Assembly (NCBI RefSeq): GCF_025913575.1
Contig: NZ_CP109785.1
Coordinates: forward strand, 1,674,001-1,738,000
Length of the DNA: 64,000 nucleotides
Reading direction: 5' to 3'
From: Halocatena marina
GTDB lineage: Archaea > Halobacteriota > Halobacteria > Halobacteriales > Haloarculaceae
Position numbers and translations under genes: made by a program. This document shows, one piece after another, positions 36,565 through 45,243 of this stretch. The notes below the pieces were generated by a model. The model had not been told where the DNA came from. It did no database searches and was given only the letters and a program-made list of their open reading frames with translations. The first letter of the stretch is position 1. The number at the start of each line of letters is the position of its first letter.

Positions 36565-39129
36565 TCACGCGATGGCCGATTCCCAGACGACGATAACCGA
36601 GGGTGTCACGACGAGGGCAGTGATGTACGAGTAGACGACAGTGAGCGCGATTAGCACACCGAACTGACCCAAGACAGGAAAGAGCGCTAAGACCAAGACG
36701 CCGATGCCTGATGCGGTCGTAAGCATACTCCCCGTGAGCGCACCTCCGGTACCGAGTACTGTTCGCTCTAGTGCGGCGAAGACGTCGTCTGTCAGTTCGT
36801 ACTCATCGGTGAACCGATGCACGACGTGGACAGAGTAGTCGATGCCGAGCCCGAGCGCGATGGCGAGAATCGTCGCCGTCAGCGCATTGAAAGGAATATC
36901 GAACAGGCGCATCGATCCGGCAAGCAACGCGACTGAGACCACGATCGGCACGAGATTGACCAGTCCGAGCGACGCTCGTCCTTCGAGCATGTGGTAGATG
37001 AGGAGGAGGAAAACTGTCGTTGCCAGTAGCGCAACAGCGAGGCTCTGGATGGCCGATGCCAGAATTGTGTCGGCGATCTCTTGGAACACCACCGTGTTGC
37101 CAGTTCCCGTCGCTGATAGCCGGTACCGATCGGCCATACTGTGAACGTCGGTGGTGATCGCGTCTTGTGAGGCGCTAGATTTCACCGAATAGACGATCTG
37201 CGTTGAAGTGTAGTCCTCGGTGATGTACTCAAGCGTCTGTGAACGATACGGCGAGGAGAGCAGCTCATCATAGATTTCCTCGAGGTTATCGTCGGGCACG
37301 CCGTCGTCGTCGACATCGTTTCGCTCGACGAGACGTCGAAATTCGGGAGACTGAGCCGCATAATCATCGATCACCATGAGGATGCTCTGTGCATCTGCTC
37401 GTCGATTTGATGCGATGAACGAATCTGGGGGATCACGGTTGGCGTGATGGATCGATTCGAGCGCGTAATCTGCGGTCAATGATCCCTGGGCGTATATTGT
37501 AACCGTATCGTCCTCCGCAGAGGCGAAGTTCTCCTCCAGAAAGTTCGTCGTTTTTGTGACGGTGTACTCGTTTGGAGCAAACGGCTCGGGCAGGCTTTCG
37601 AGATAATCGGGAACGTCCTCGGGCGGGAGGAAATCCTCCGTATTGAACGAGGTGTCAACCCCCGTCGCGTAGTACGATGATCCAGCGGTGAACAACAAGA
37701 CTGCGATGAGAAAGACGTAGGGTGCTTTCCGGGCAATTACTAGTCCGACCGGCAGCACCCGAGACAGCGCAGAGCCTTCGGAACCCAGTGGCTGCTCGCC
37801 AAAGCGTGGGAGTCCTCTGCGAATGCTCAGTTCGTCAAGGAAGACCTTCGCTGCCGGTAAGAAGATTCCGAAGATGAGGAACGTGAAGACGATGCCAATC
37901 GCGGCGACGAATCCAAAGTCACGAATCGGCGGTAGATCGCTCACACCGTTCGATGAAAATCCCATGACCGTCGTCCCCGTCACGATGAAGAAGGCTACAA
38001 GGAGCTGGTCAGTTGCGATTCGCATCGATGATCCCACATCTTTTCCTTCAACACGCTCCTCACGGTATCGGTTGATTGCGTGGATCCCAAAGTCAATCCC
38101 TACCGCCAACAGGAGAGGCGGGACGGCAATCAGCAACTGCGAAAAGGGAATCCCCGCGATTCCCAAAAATCCGAACGTCCAGACAATCGCCATTCCAAGG
38201 GCAATGACACCCAAAAGCAAGTCAAGCGGATCTCGATAGGAGTATATTAAAAAGGCGAAGATCAACAGTACCGCTGCAGGCGTGATGATCAACATCGAGT
38301 CAGTGATGACGCTGCCGTTCTCTGCAGCGATGATCCCCGACCCGAACACCGTGATATCGGAGTCAACAGAGCCCACGACAGATTGGGCCGTCGTCTGGAT
38401 AGGCGTGAGAGGGCTCGTTCCACCCTGTCCCGCCGTGGTCGAGACGCCGCCCGGAATTTCGTGCTCGACGACGCCGATGGTCGCCGATGCCGAGGCAGCT
38501 TCGCGGTTGAAGTCGTCGCTCACGATCCCCCGGAAGCCGTCGCTCTGGGCTGCTCGCTGAACAGCGTCCTCGACCTCAGATCTGCTTGCTCCTTCTATCG
38601 CGTCGATTTGTGCGCCGACAGTTGTCGCGTTCGGATCGATCGTCTGAGCGACGATCGCTGCTGCGCTAGAAGTAGACACGACTCGCAGATTCTCACGGTC
38701 CTGCAGGCGCTGTTGTACTTCGAGTATCGCAAGCAACTCCCCTTTCGAGAGCACATTTGTGCCCTGCTGAATGAGTTGTGTCGTTCCGTTGGTGGTCTCG
38801 AACGCCGGAGAAAACTCCTGATTGACTTCCTCGAGAGCTTCCTGAGACGGGCTTTCCTTGGTGAACTGCTCGGTACCAGCTTCTGTTGAGATGTTCCCGA
38901 GTCCGACCGAAAATACTGCCGTCAGCAGGAAAAATGTGAGAATTACAGCTCGTGGACGCTCGGTGATCCACTCATCAACGAGGTCGATCACTGCTTGATA
39001 ATTTACTCTCCCCCGTTCACCGCCGTTGGTACTCGATTCCACGCTGCTGTGGCGATCAGTATCTGGATCCACGCCAGTGTCACCGTCGACGTCCGAGTCG
39101 GCAGTGGAATCCTCTCGATCGCGCACCAT
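36565..39129 (-). CDS. RND superfamily exporter (HAE3/MMPL type)
   Basis: 854-residue membrane exporter with the doubled RND layout: one N-terminal helix (AVILTFFLLTAVFSVGL), a large periplasm-equivalent domain, five helices, then the same pattern repeated (KAPYVFLIAVLLFTAG; ALGLGIDYSVHVVHRF; GGALTGSMLTTASG). Both halves contain the GIDFGIHAINRYREE / GIDYSVHVVHRFTDE motif with the key Asp of the proton relay. The N-terminal 45 residues are very acidic. It starts exactly one base after the stop of the CARDB-type protein, so both form an operon that probably moves lipids or hydrophobic compounds. A decayed TetR gene lies upstream of the operon. Confidence 0.93.
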   Translation of the reverse strand: MVRDREDSTADSDVDGDTGVDPDTDRHSSVESSTNGGERGRVNYQAVIDLVDEWITERPRAVILTFFLLTAVFSVGLGNISTEAGTEQFTKESPSQEALEEVNQEFSPAFETTNGTTQLIQQGTNVLSKGELLAILEVQQRLQDRENLRVVSTSSAAAIVAQTIDPNATTVGAQIDAIEGASRSEVEDAVQRAAQSDGFRGIVSDDFNREAASASATIGVVEHEIPGGVSTTAGQGGTSPLTPIQTTAQSVVGSVDSDITVFGSGIIAAENGSVITDSMLIITPAAVLLIFAFLIYSYRDPLDLLLGVIALGMAIVWTFGFLGIAGIPFSQLLIAVPPLLLAVGIDFGIHAINRYREERVEGKDVGSSMRIATDQLLVAFFIVTGTTVMGFSSNGVSDLPPIRDFGFVAAIGIVFTFLIFGIFLPAAKVFLDELSIRRGLPRFGEQPLGSEGSALSRVLPVGLVIARKAPYVFLIAVLLFTAGSSYYATGVDTSFNTEDFLPPEDVPDYLESLPEPFAPNEYTVTKTTNFLEENFASAEDDTVTIYAQGSLTADYALESIHHANRDPPDSFIASNRRADAQSILMVIDDYAAQSPEFRRLVERNDVDDDGVPDDNLEEIYDELLSSPYRSQTLEYITEDYTSTQIVYSVKSSASQDAITTDVHSMADRYRLSATGTGNTVVFQEIADTILASAIQSLAVALLATTVFLLLIYHMLEGRASLGLVNLVPIVVSVALLAGSMRLFDIPFNALTATILAIALGLGIDYSVHVVHRFTDEYELTDDVFAALERTVLGTGGALTGSMLTTASGIGVLVLALFPVLGQFGVLIALTVVYSYITALVVTPSVIVVWESAIA

Positions 39130-41052
39130 TTACCGTTCCCTGCCCCTGCCGTTGCCGTTACCGTTTCGCCGGCGGACGACTACCACTGTAAGGACTACGA
39201 CGAGTACCGCGAGCAAAACGGGTAGTATCGGTAATCCACCGCTACCGATTGACAGAAAGCTGTTGTTCTCGGGCTCGCGTACCTCGATTGGAATATCGTA
39301 TGTATCCGAGAGCTTTGATTCACCGTCGGCGGTGTCGTACTGGAAGTCGAGCGAGAGCGGATAGGTACTCGCCGTTGCACCTCCTGCCGCGCTCACTTCG
39401 AAGGTGACGTTCGCCGATTCTCCAGGACGAAGTTCGGAGACGAAGGCTTCGTCGTCGTCGAGACTCAACGGATCGTCAACGAACGCTTTTGCGTTGATGT
39501 TTTTAACCGTGCTGTTGCGGTTGTTCGTGATTTCGAGTTCGACGGGTTCGCTGTTACCGACACCGACGCTCGTGTTCCGTTGTGTGATTTCGAATTCATC
39601 GCGTTGGGACGCAACGTCGACCTGAACGGAGAGGCGATCGCTCGTTCGAGGATCACCCTGTGTATTGTCGTAGTTAACGCTGAAGGAAAGCTGGCGGAGT
39701 CCACCCTCTGCGCCGTCGGTTACCTCGATTGGGAACGAAAAGTTTCTTGACTCGCCAGCTGCGATCGTGCCGAGCGCGAATTCGTTCTCTTGTGGTTTAA
39801 GATTTGAATTGTCGACAGGGAGAGTAAGCACTGCATTGCGGACGTCGTTCGGGCCTTCATTGACGATAGTTCCGGTGATGGTTCCTTCATCACCAACAGT
39901 GAGATTTCCGCTCACGTTCGAGAGGCCGAACGTCTGTTCACGAAGGGGTGTTACACCAAAGGTTTGCTCATCCGAACGAGCTGATTCGCCGTCAGCGTCG
40001 GTGTACGATACCGAGGTCCGAAGCGGATAGCTTTGCCGTTCAGTATCGTTCGACATTCGCACCTGATACTCAACTGTTTGTTGTTCACCGTCATCCCATT
40101 CACCGACGAATCGGGTAGCGTTGCCCGTCGACCCTACCACTACATTCGGACTCAGTGATGAGAGCGAAACAGTCGCCTCGGTTACGTCCTCACCGGTGTT
40201 TTCGAGGGTGACACTGACTGTTCCTCGGTCACCGATCGGTGCGTCCGAGGAAGTCGAGACAACCTCAAAATCGTCTGATTCTTCCCCGATTTCGACGCCA
40301 AGAGTAACTGGACCGGCCTGTGCCGACTGGTCATCGTCGTCGGTGTACGAGAGCGAGGCCTGTAATGGATATTCGCCCGTCGCAATGGATTTTGCAGCGG
40401 TTGCTTCAACGACAATAGTGTTCGTTTCTCCACTTTCCCACTCTCCGACGAACTTGCTGACGTTCGGTGATCCTGTGAAGAGAATGGCTCCGGAGAGCGA
40501 CTGGAGATTGACGACAGCATCTTCGGCGTCTTCGCCAGTGTTTTCGAGCTGCACCCTCACGGTGCCCTGCTCACCAGACGACAGATCCGAATCAACCTCA
40601 ACAACTTCAAGAGCATCACGGTTCGTTCCTGACTCCGTATTCGGTGGAGGTGCCGTCTGAGTTGATGATCCTGTATTCGGTGGAGGTGCCGTCTGAGTTG
40701 GTGAACCCGTATTCGGTGGAGGTGCTGTCTGAGTTGGTGAACCCGTATTCGGTGGAGGTGCTGTCTGAGTTGGCGGAGCCGTATTCGGTGGAGTTGTCGT
40801 CTGAGTTGGTGAACCCGTATTCGGTGGAGGTGCCGTCTCAGTTGGTGGGGGCGACTGAGTGGTCGTTCCCGACTCCGGGGGAGTTCCATTCTCCGATTCG
40901 TTCGGAGCTGCCGTCTGGGTGAGTGAACCGTTGTCTCCTTGCTGTGCAACTGCAGTCCCGTCTATTTCGGCTCCAACAATCCCAAAAGCGCCAGCCTGAA
41001 GCAACAGAACACCCACAATCACCGCCACTACCCCGTTGGACTCAGCATCCAT
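39130..41052 (-). CDS. CARDB/COG1361-type surface protein, RND partner
   Basis: 640-residue exported protein. It has a hydrophobic N-terminus (VVAVIVGVLLLQAGAFGIVG), a Pro/Thr/Asn/Gly-rich repeat region (about 68-138, PPPNTGSPTQTA units), then four immunoglobulin-like NEW3/CARDB repeats, each opening with a GEQGTVRVQLENTGED-type segment. It ends with a transmembrane helix (GLPILPVLLAVLVVVLTVVVV) and an Arg/Gly/Asn-rich cytoplasmic tail. It is translationally coupled to the RND exporter (0 bp gap), a pairing frequent in haloarchaea; it probably acts as the external adaptor. The Pro-rich repeats look like a cell-wall spacer. Confidence 0.9.
   Translation of the reverse strand: MDAESNGVVAVIVGVLLLQAGAFGIVGAEIDGTAVAQQGDNGSLTQTAAPNESENGTPPESGTTTQSPPPTETAPPPNTGSPTQTTTPPNTAPPTQTAPPPNTGSPTQTAPPPNTGSPTQTAPPPNTGSSTQTAPPPNTESGTNRDALEVVEVDSDLSSGEQGTVRVQLENTGEDAEDAVVNLQSLSGAILFTGSPNVSKFVGEWESGETNTIVVEATAAKSIATGEYPLQASLSYTDDDDQSAQAGPVTLGVEIGEESDDFEVVSTSSDAPIGDRGTVSVTLENTGEDVTEATVSLSSLSPNVVVGSTGNATRFVGEWDDGEQQTVEYQVRMSNDTERQSYPLRTSVSYTDADGESARSDEQTFGVTPLREQTFGLSNVSGNLTVGDEGTITGTIVNEGPNDVRNAVLTLPVDNSNLKPQENEFALGTIAAGESRNFSFPIEVTDGAEGGLRQLSFSVNYDNTQGDPRTSDRLSVQVDVASQRDEFEITQRNTSVGVGNSEPVELEITNNRNSTVKNINAKAFVDDPLSLDDDEAFVSELRPGESANVTFEVSAAGGATASTYPLSLDFQYDTADGESKLSDTYDIPIEVREPENNSFLSIGSGGLPILPVLLAVLVVVLTVVVVRRRNGNGNGRGRER
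40637..40852 (-). repeat. 36 bp coding tandem repeat (6 copies)
   Basis: Six consecutive 36 bp units beginning at 40637, 40673, 40709, 40745, 40781 and 40817 encode 12-residue PPPNTGSPTQTA-type repeats. Only one to four bases differ between most units, so copy number is likely to vary between strains by slippage or recombination. Confidence 0.9.
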
Positions 41053-41529
41053 TGTCTATACTCCTGGTTTCGAGTGTCGACGTAAATAATGCATTCATAC
41101 ATCCATCAGTAACAACACATGAACTAGTTCGATCGAAGTTGCGGACAATCAACCGCAGTCTGTCTATTTGACTCCCGTTTTTGACCGCAAATAGTTCTGC
41201 TGTATCCTGTGGAGGGGATCGTCCAGCGGTCTGGTGTGCCATATTTCACCACCAGTTCTCGGTGATCGATAGTCGTGACTCCGATATCACTTCCGTATCG
41301 CTAGTAACCGAGTTGAATGACCATTCATTAACCATGGGTGTGAATGAACGGTCGTCCTATTATTAAGTTTGTGATTTTAGAGTACCGATGGACAACGACA
41401 CCGTTGAGAATATAATTCAGAATATCAGCAAGTGATGTGCCCGTAGCACAACCTCCATCAGTTACCTCGACAACATTTCCAATTTCCATATTATACGAAG
41501 TTATTTTTGAGTGTGGAGGGGAATATACT
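41053..41529. other. spacer upstream of the CARDB gene
   Basis: About 480 bp between the CARDB start and the decayed TetR gene. It contains an AT-rich stretch at 41355-41385 (attattaagtttgtgatttt) suitable for a promoter; no gene was recognised. Confidence 0.35.
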
Positions 41530-42055
41530 AACTAGTGCGACGCAAGTAGCCGACAGCGGAGATACTCATTCAGTTCTTGCTCGACTGCCTTGACCGAGAT
41601 AGGATCAGTTGTTGTGCAGCAGAATACGGCCCACTGAATCACGTGTTTTGCTCGCTTTTGACAAACTGCTCCCGGGATATTTCGTTGTGTAGTGCTGTGC
41701 TTTGATCTCAATGACAACGTTGAGAAGAGTAGTACTACTTGAGACACCACTATTTTCAGAGCTATGTCGCAACTCCTCCGGGAGGATGATGTGATGAAAA
41801 GACTAAACGTGTGCCATTGTACGAGCCGTTTCTTCAGTTTCGATACGAGATTGATATTCAGAGATGATGAATTCGAGAACGGATATCAGATGATCGTCTT
41901 TCCCGCGATGGTGATTGTAAACAGCAGATTTGCTCATCCTCAACTGACCTGCAATCTTAGAGGTCGAACGTTCTGAATATCCATATTACAAAAGTGCTTG
42001 GCACGTCACTAGCACGATTACTTCTTTAATCCTTGAGAAATCATTCTCTGATACT
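41530..42055 (-). pseudogene. decayed TetR/AcrR family regulator
   Basis: On the minus strand the frame running from ENDFSRIKEVIVLVTCQALL through a TAA stop and YGYSERSTSKIAGQLRMSKSA and then VYNHHRGKDDHLISVLEFI matches a TetR N-terminal HTH. After a TAG stop near 41803 the same frame continues to LLNVVIEIKAQHYTTKYPG, matching the TetR ligand-binding start. A TGA stop and a frame change then lead to TDPISVKAVEQELNEYL, like the end of a TetR protein. No start codon survives in frame. It is co-directional with the CARDB-RND operon, so it was probably its repressor. Confidence 0.7.
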
Positions 42056-42142
42056 GAGTTGCTCTCTTACATGACTGATGAAGTCTATCAAGCGATGATA
42101 AACGCGACGGTCGGGACAACCACATTCACACGTTGTGAGCGG

Positions 42143-42613
42143 TCAGTTAGAGAGCACCTCGGTTACGCCCGCAGCATCATCTGAACGGAACGTACGCCAG
42201 TAGCCTTGGACGTACGCACCGAGGAACATACCACCGATCGCCCACAGAATAGGGTAGTTTCCAATTCCGACGCTCGCGTAGGCCGCCCCCGGACAAATTC
42301 CCGAGACACCCCACCCGACACCAAAAATTGTGCCCCCCACGATGACATTGCGGTCGAGGTCTTTCACCCGGCGTGTGTACTCGCTTGCAGTCAGTGGTGC
42401 ACGATCGAGATATCGGGTCGCACCTGCGAACGTGATACCAGTTACAACCGCCGCACCGCCCATTACGAAGAGGAGACCGAGGTCTTCGAACTGGAGAAAG
42501 TCCAGTACGACTTCGGGCCGAGCCATCCCACTGATAGCGAGACCAAATCCGAAGATCAGACCACCAACGTAGATGACGGGAAGGAACCACGGACTACGAT
42601 CGTTTTTACTCAT
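42143..42613 (-). CDS. YeeE/YedE family sulfur-transport protein, second half
   Basis: 156 residues, about four helices. The start at MSKNDRSPWFLPV overlaps the upstream YeeE gene by 4 bp (ATGA). GICPGAAYASVGIG carries the conserved Cys-Pro of YeeE/YedE (DUF6691-type half), and GLAISGMARPEVVLDFLQF is another signature. In bacteria one long YeeE (TsuA) protein imports thiosulfate through a Cys relay; here two half-length genes appear to form the same channel. The TusA and DsrE genes nearby would accept the sulfur. Confidence 0.88.
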   Translation of the reverse strand: MSKNDRSPWFLPVIYVGGLIFGFGLAISGMARPEVVLDFLQFEDLGLLFVMGGAAVVTGITFAGATRYLDRAPLTASEYTRRVKDLDRNVIVGGTIFGVGWGVSGICPGAAYASVGIGNYPILWAIGGMFLGAYVQGYWRTFRSDDAAGVTEVLSN

Positions 42614-43104
42614 GGCGCAACCCCCAGTGCCTGCACAAGTTGAGCAGTTCCGATGGCGACGACGAGGAACGTGCCGACGTTCACAATAGACGTGTTCGAC
42701 AACGATCCGACTCCGCAAACACCATGGCCAGAGGTACAACCTTTTCCAAGGCGCGTGCCTGCACCGACAAGGATCCCCCCACCGAGCAGTCGCCACCACT
42801 GAACATTGGTCGTCCAACCACCAGGATGTAACACGAACCCGTACACAGCGGCACCACTGACAATGCCTGCAGTGAACACGAGACGCCAGTCACGCGACTG
42901 TACGTAATCTAGACGATTAAATCGGGAGACGTTAGATACGTATGACAATGTCGATTCGAGGAACGTACTCGCACCAGCAGTAATGTTCGTTGCGAGGTAG
43001 ATGACTGCAGTCCCGAACCCGACCAAAAGTCCACCGAAGAGATACGGCATGATGCCACGGGGAAAGAAACCACTGACAGCGAAGGGTACCATCGACAGCG
43101 ACAT
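42610..43104 (-). CDS. YeeE/YedE family sulfur-transport protein, first half
   Basis: 164 residues with about five helices and the signature GKGCTSGHGVCG (Cys123, Cys130), which in characterised YeeE proteins is part of the thiosulfate relay. Partner of the half-size protein encoded next in the operon. It begins 1 bp after the unknown gene at 43106-43537, so the three genes form one tightly packed transcript. Likely function: uptake of thiosulfate or a related sulfur anion. Confidence 0.88.
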   Translation of the reverse strand: MSLSMVPFAVSGFFPRGIMPYLFGGLLVGFGTAVIYLATNITAGASTFLESTLSYVSNVSRFNRLDYVQSRDWRLVFTAGIVSGAAVYGFVLHPGGWTTNVQWWRLLGGGILVGAGTRLGKGCTSGHGVCGVGSLSNTSIVNVGTFLVVAIGTAQLVQALGVAP

Positions 43105-43105
43105 A

Positions 43106-43537
43106 TTAATTCGAAAGCACTCCTTCGATTATGGTGCAGTTGACTGTGTCGAGTTCGAACGCTTCGAGTGACGCTCGGTCGAGATTGATTGCGGATATAT
43201 CCGTGTGATTGGCGGGAAACGGTGGCATGTCCACGATGATGAACTCAACTAACTCACCTTTTTCCATCAAGAGCGCGCCAACTGGCTCCGTTACCCCACT
43301 CGGAGTTGTGTACATCCCATCCCGCATCGCAGAATCGCTGAAGTGTGCTGGTGCAATGATCGTCTCATCGTAAAGTGCCGGTGTTTGTTCCAAACTCACG
43401 CAGATCGACTCTGTAACGGTCTGTTCGTGTTCTTCATTCTCGAAATTTGACCGAAGAATACGCTTTTTCGGCTTATTCGGTGTGGCTGATCTTGTCATCC
43501 TTTCTGTGTGAGAGACAGTTCCTTCACGCATTGTCAC
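43106..43537 (-). CDS. unknown protein heading the YeeE operon
   Basis: 143 residues (130 from an alternative ATG at 43498). The N-terminus is basic (TPNKPKKRILRSNFE); the rest is acidic and mixed alpha/beta with one or two Cys (CVSLEQ, NCTIIEG). Segments such as ISAINLDRASLEAFELDTVNC look like a compact domain of about 100 residues. No family recognised. It ends 1 bp before the first YeeE gene, so a role in sulfur uptake or its regulation is likely from context only. Confidence 0.6.
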   Translation of the reverse strand: MTMREGTVSHTERMTRSATPNKPKKRILRSNFENEEHEQTVTESICVSLEQTPALYDETIIAPAHFSDSAMRDGMYTTPSGVTEPVGALLMEKGELVEFIIVDMPPFPANHTDISAINLDRASLEAFELDTVNCTIIEGVLSN

Positions 43538-43568
43538 ACGTCACTACTATTCACATTCCAATAAGACT

Positions 43569-43595
43569 TTGCATAGATCTTCTATTGTTATGCAA
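43569..43595. promoter_or_regulatory. inverted repeat in the divergent sulfur-gene promoter region
   Basis: TTGCATA (43569-43575) and TATGCAA (43589-43595) form a perfect 7 bp inverted repeat with a 13 bp spacer. It lies just upstream of the YeeE-operon start and overlaps a minus-strand GTCTTATTGG TATA-like box at about 43563-43572. It could be an operator for both divergent transcripts. Confidence 0.35.
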
Positions 43596-43735
43596 TACTA
43601 TAGTTGCTCATTAGGCTTGGATGATCTAATACTACTGAATTAACGTGTGTTGGGATTGCAATTGTGTATGGTCTACGAACAGCTACCGATATCCTTTTGA
43701 TGCTGGTTCTAGTATTGTGTGGTGAGGTCAATACT

Positions 43736-43978
43736 ATGACCGAGTACGAAATCACCGAAACCCTCGATGTGATGGGACAGAACTGCCCAATGCCGGTCAT
43801 CGAGACGAAACAGCGAATCGACCAGCTTAGCGGAGATGATGTTCTCGAAATTCTCGCAACTGATCCTGGAAGCAAGAGTGATATCGCTGGCTGGGCAGAG
43901 GCGACCGCTGGTGTCGAGCTCGTCGATCAACAAGAGCACGACGACGTATACAAACACTACGTCCGTAAGACGGAGTAA
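43736..43978 (+). CDS. TusA family sulfurtransferase
   Basis: 80 residues with the TusA signature MGQNCPMPVIETKQ (Cys16-Pro-x-Pro), the residue that carries a persulfide. The start at MTEYEITETLDV is the normal TusA N-terminus; an upstream extension is hydrophobic and not TusA-like. It sits opposite the YeeE operon and 5 bp before a DsrE-family gene, and so probably accepts sulfur imported by YeeE and passes it on. Confidence 0.93.
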   Translation: MTEYEITETLDVMGQNCPMPVIETKQRIDQLSGDDVLEILATDPGSKSDIAGWAEATAGVELVDQQEHDDVYKHYVRKTE

Positions 43979-43983
43979 AAACA

Positions 43984-44367
43984 ATGGATAAAATCGGAAT
44001 CATCGTTTCTGGAGACGACCCGAAACGCCTCGCAATGGCAATGAATCTCGGCCACACAGCGCTTGCATCCGACATTGAGGCCCACCTTTACTTCACATTC
44101 GATGGCTTGACTCACCTGATGGAAGGTGAGAAAGATCTAACCGAAATCGAGCCTCTGCTCGAATCGGGAATGCCGAATCCGTACGATTTACTCGAGCAGT
44201 TCGTTGCCAACGGCGGCGATCAGGTCACGACAGTGGCCTGTACGACAACAATCGATATGCTCGGATGGCAGCAGGACTCAGTTGATGAGTCGGTCACGAC
44301 CACGTTTGCGGGTGCGGCAACGTTCCTCGACGAAATGGACGATGCAGACCACGTGTTCAGCTTCTAA
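43984..44367 (+). CDS. DsrE/DsrF-like family protein
   Basis: 127-residue DsrE-type protein. KIGIIVSGDDPKRLAMAMNLGHTAL is the typical first strand-helix; VACTTTIDMLGW places a Cys (about residue 85) where DsrE family members bind sulfur. These proteins shuttle persulfide sulfur or help tRNA thiolation and sulfur oxidation. It is 5 bp downstream of TusA, indicating an operon. Partner in a sulfur relay with TusA and YeeE. Confidence 0.87.
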   Translation: MDKIGIIVSGDDPKRLAMAMNLGHTALASDIEAHLYFTFDGLTHLMEGEKDLTEIEPLLESGMPNPYDLLEQFVANGGDQVTTVACTTTIDMLGWQQDSVDESVTTTFAGAATFLDEMDDADHVFSF

Positions 44368-44391
44368 CGGAGTCCTCGTGGATACATAGTA

Positions 44392-45105
44392 ATGACTGAT
44401 ACCGCTAAGACCGAGGCTGCCAATACGGATACTGATCAGGTTGACGAAGAGCATCGAAAAATTGGAAAAGGATTATTAGACGAGAACATGGGGCCGAGTT
44501 CCGCGATGGCGCATCTCTATCGGGGGGAAATTCACCGAATGAAGCTCTGGCGAGAGCGTCTGGACCAGACGACGAACTGGTCGGTCATCGTCATGGCGGC
44601 AATCATCACATGGGCGTTTTCCAGTCCCTATAATCCGCATTATATTCTCCTAATCGGTATCGGTACACTCTCGGTGTTTCTCGTCATCGAAGCACGACGC
44701 TACCGTGGGTACGAGATCTGGCGAACTCGTGTCCGGAAACTTCAAGAGAACGTCTGGGCCATCGGTTTCGATCCGTCCTCTGGAGTGGATGATCCCGACT
44801 GGCGCGAGCGGTTGAGTCAGGATTATCGGGTACCGACACTCAAAATAAGCGCAGAAGAAGCCATTGCACACCGTCTTCGGCGAGTGTATCTGCTTCTGAT
44901 CGGGATATTACTCGTCGCATGGTTCGCACGAATCACCGCATTCTCACTGAGTCCGTGGAATGAGAGCGCAGCGATCGGAATAGTTCCCGGTGAGATTGTC
45001 GTGACAGGGGTTGTGCTCTTTTATCTCAGTGCAATTTTTGTCGCGTGTCGTCCACGGACGTGGCACGCGAAAGGTGAGCTTCGAGCAGAGGACCTCCGGG
45101 AATAA
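44392..45105 (+). CDS. DUF2270 family integral membrane protein
   Basis: 237 residues with four predicted helices in two pairs: around 62-78 (WSVIVMAAIITWAFSS) and 83-98 (YILLIGIGTLSVFLVIEA), then 168-185 (VYLLLIGILLVAWFA) and 202-222. The N-terminus is acidic and Thr-rich. The segment SSAMAHLYRGEIHRMKLWRERLDQTTNW is diagnostic of DUF2270. It follows the DsrE gene by 24 bp, so it probably belongs to the sulfur operon, but no biochemical role is known. Confidence 0.85.
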   Translation: MTDTAKTEAANTDTDQVDEEHRKIGKGLLDENMGPSSAMAHLYRGEIHRMKLWRERLDQTTNWSVIVMAAIITWAFSSPYNPHYILLIGIGTLSVFLVIEARRYRGYEIWRTRVRKLQENVWAIGFDPSSGVDDPDWRERLSQDYRVPTLKISAEEAIAHRLRRVYLLLIGILLVAWFARITAFSLSPWNESAAIGIVPGEIVVTGVVLFYLSAIFVACRPRTWHAKGELRAEDLRE

Positions 45106-45243
45106 AATCGCACTCCGTTTCATGCCGTATGATTTGACCCTTCACATCTCCCGATTGAAATCTGCTGCTCGGACGGTTCGACACCCAGCTTGAATCAGAT
45201 CTTGGGGATGGTTTCTCATTCGACGCACCACATCGATTTCTCC

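Noticed and set aside
42071..42187. Plus-strand frame starting MTDEVYQAMINAT, like a TetR N-terminus
   Set aside because: Only about 13 residues match, and the minus-strand TetR remnant already explains the locus; possibly chance.
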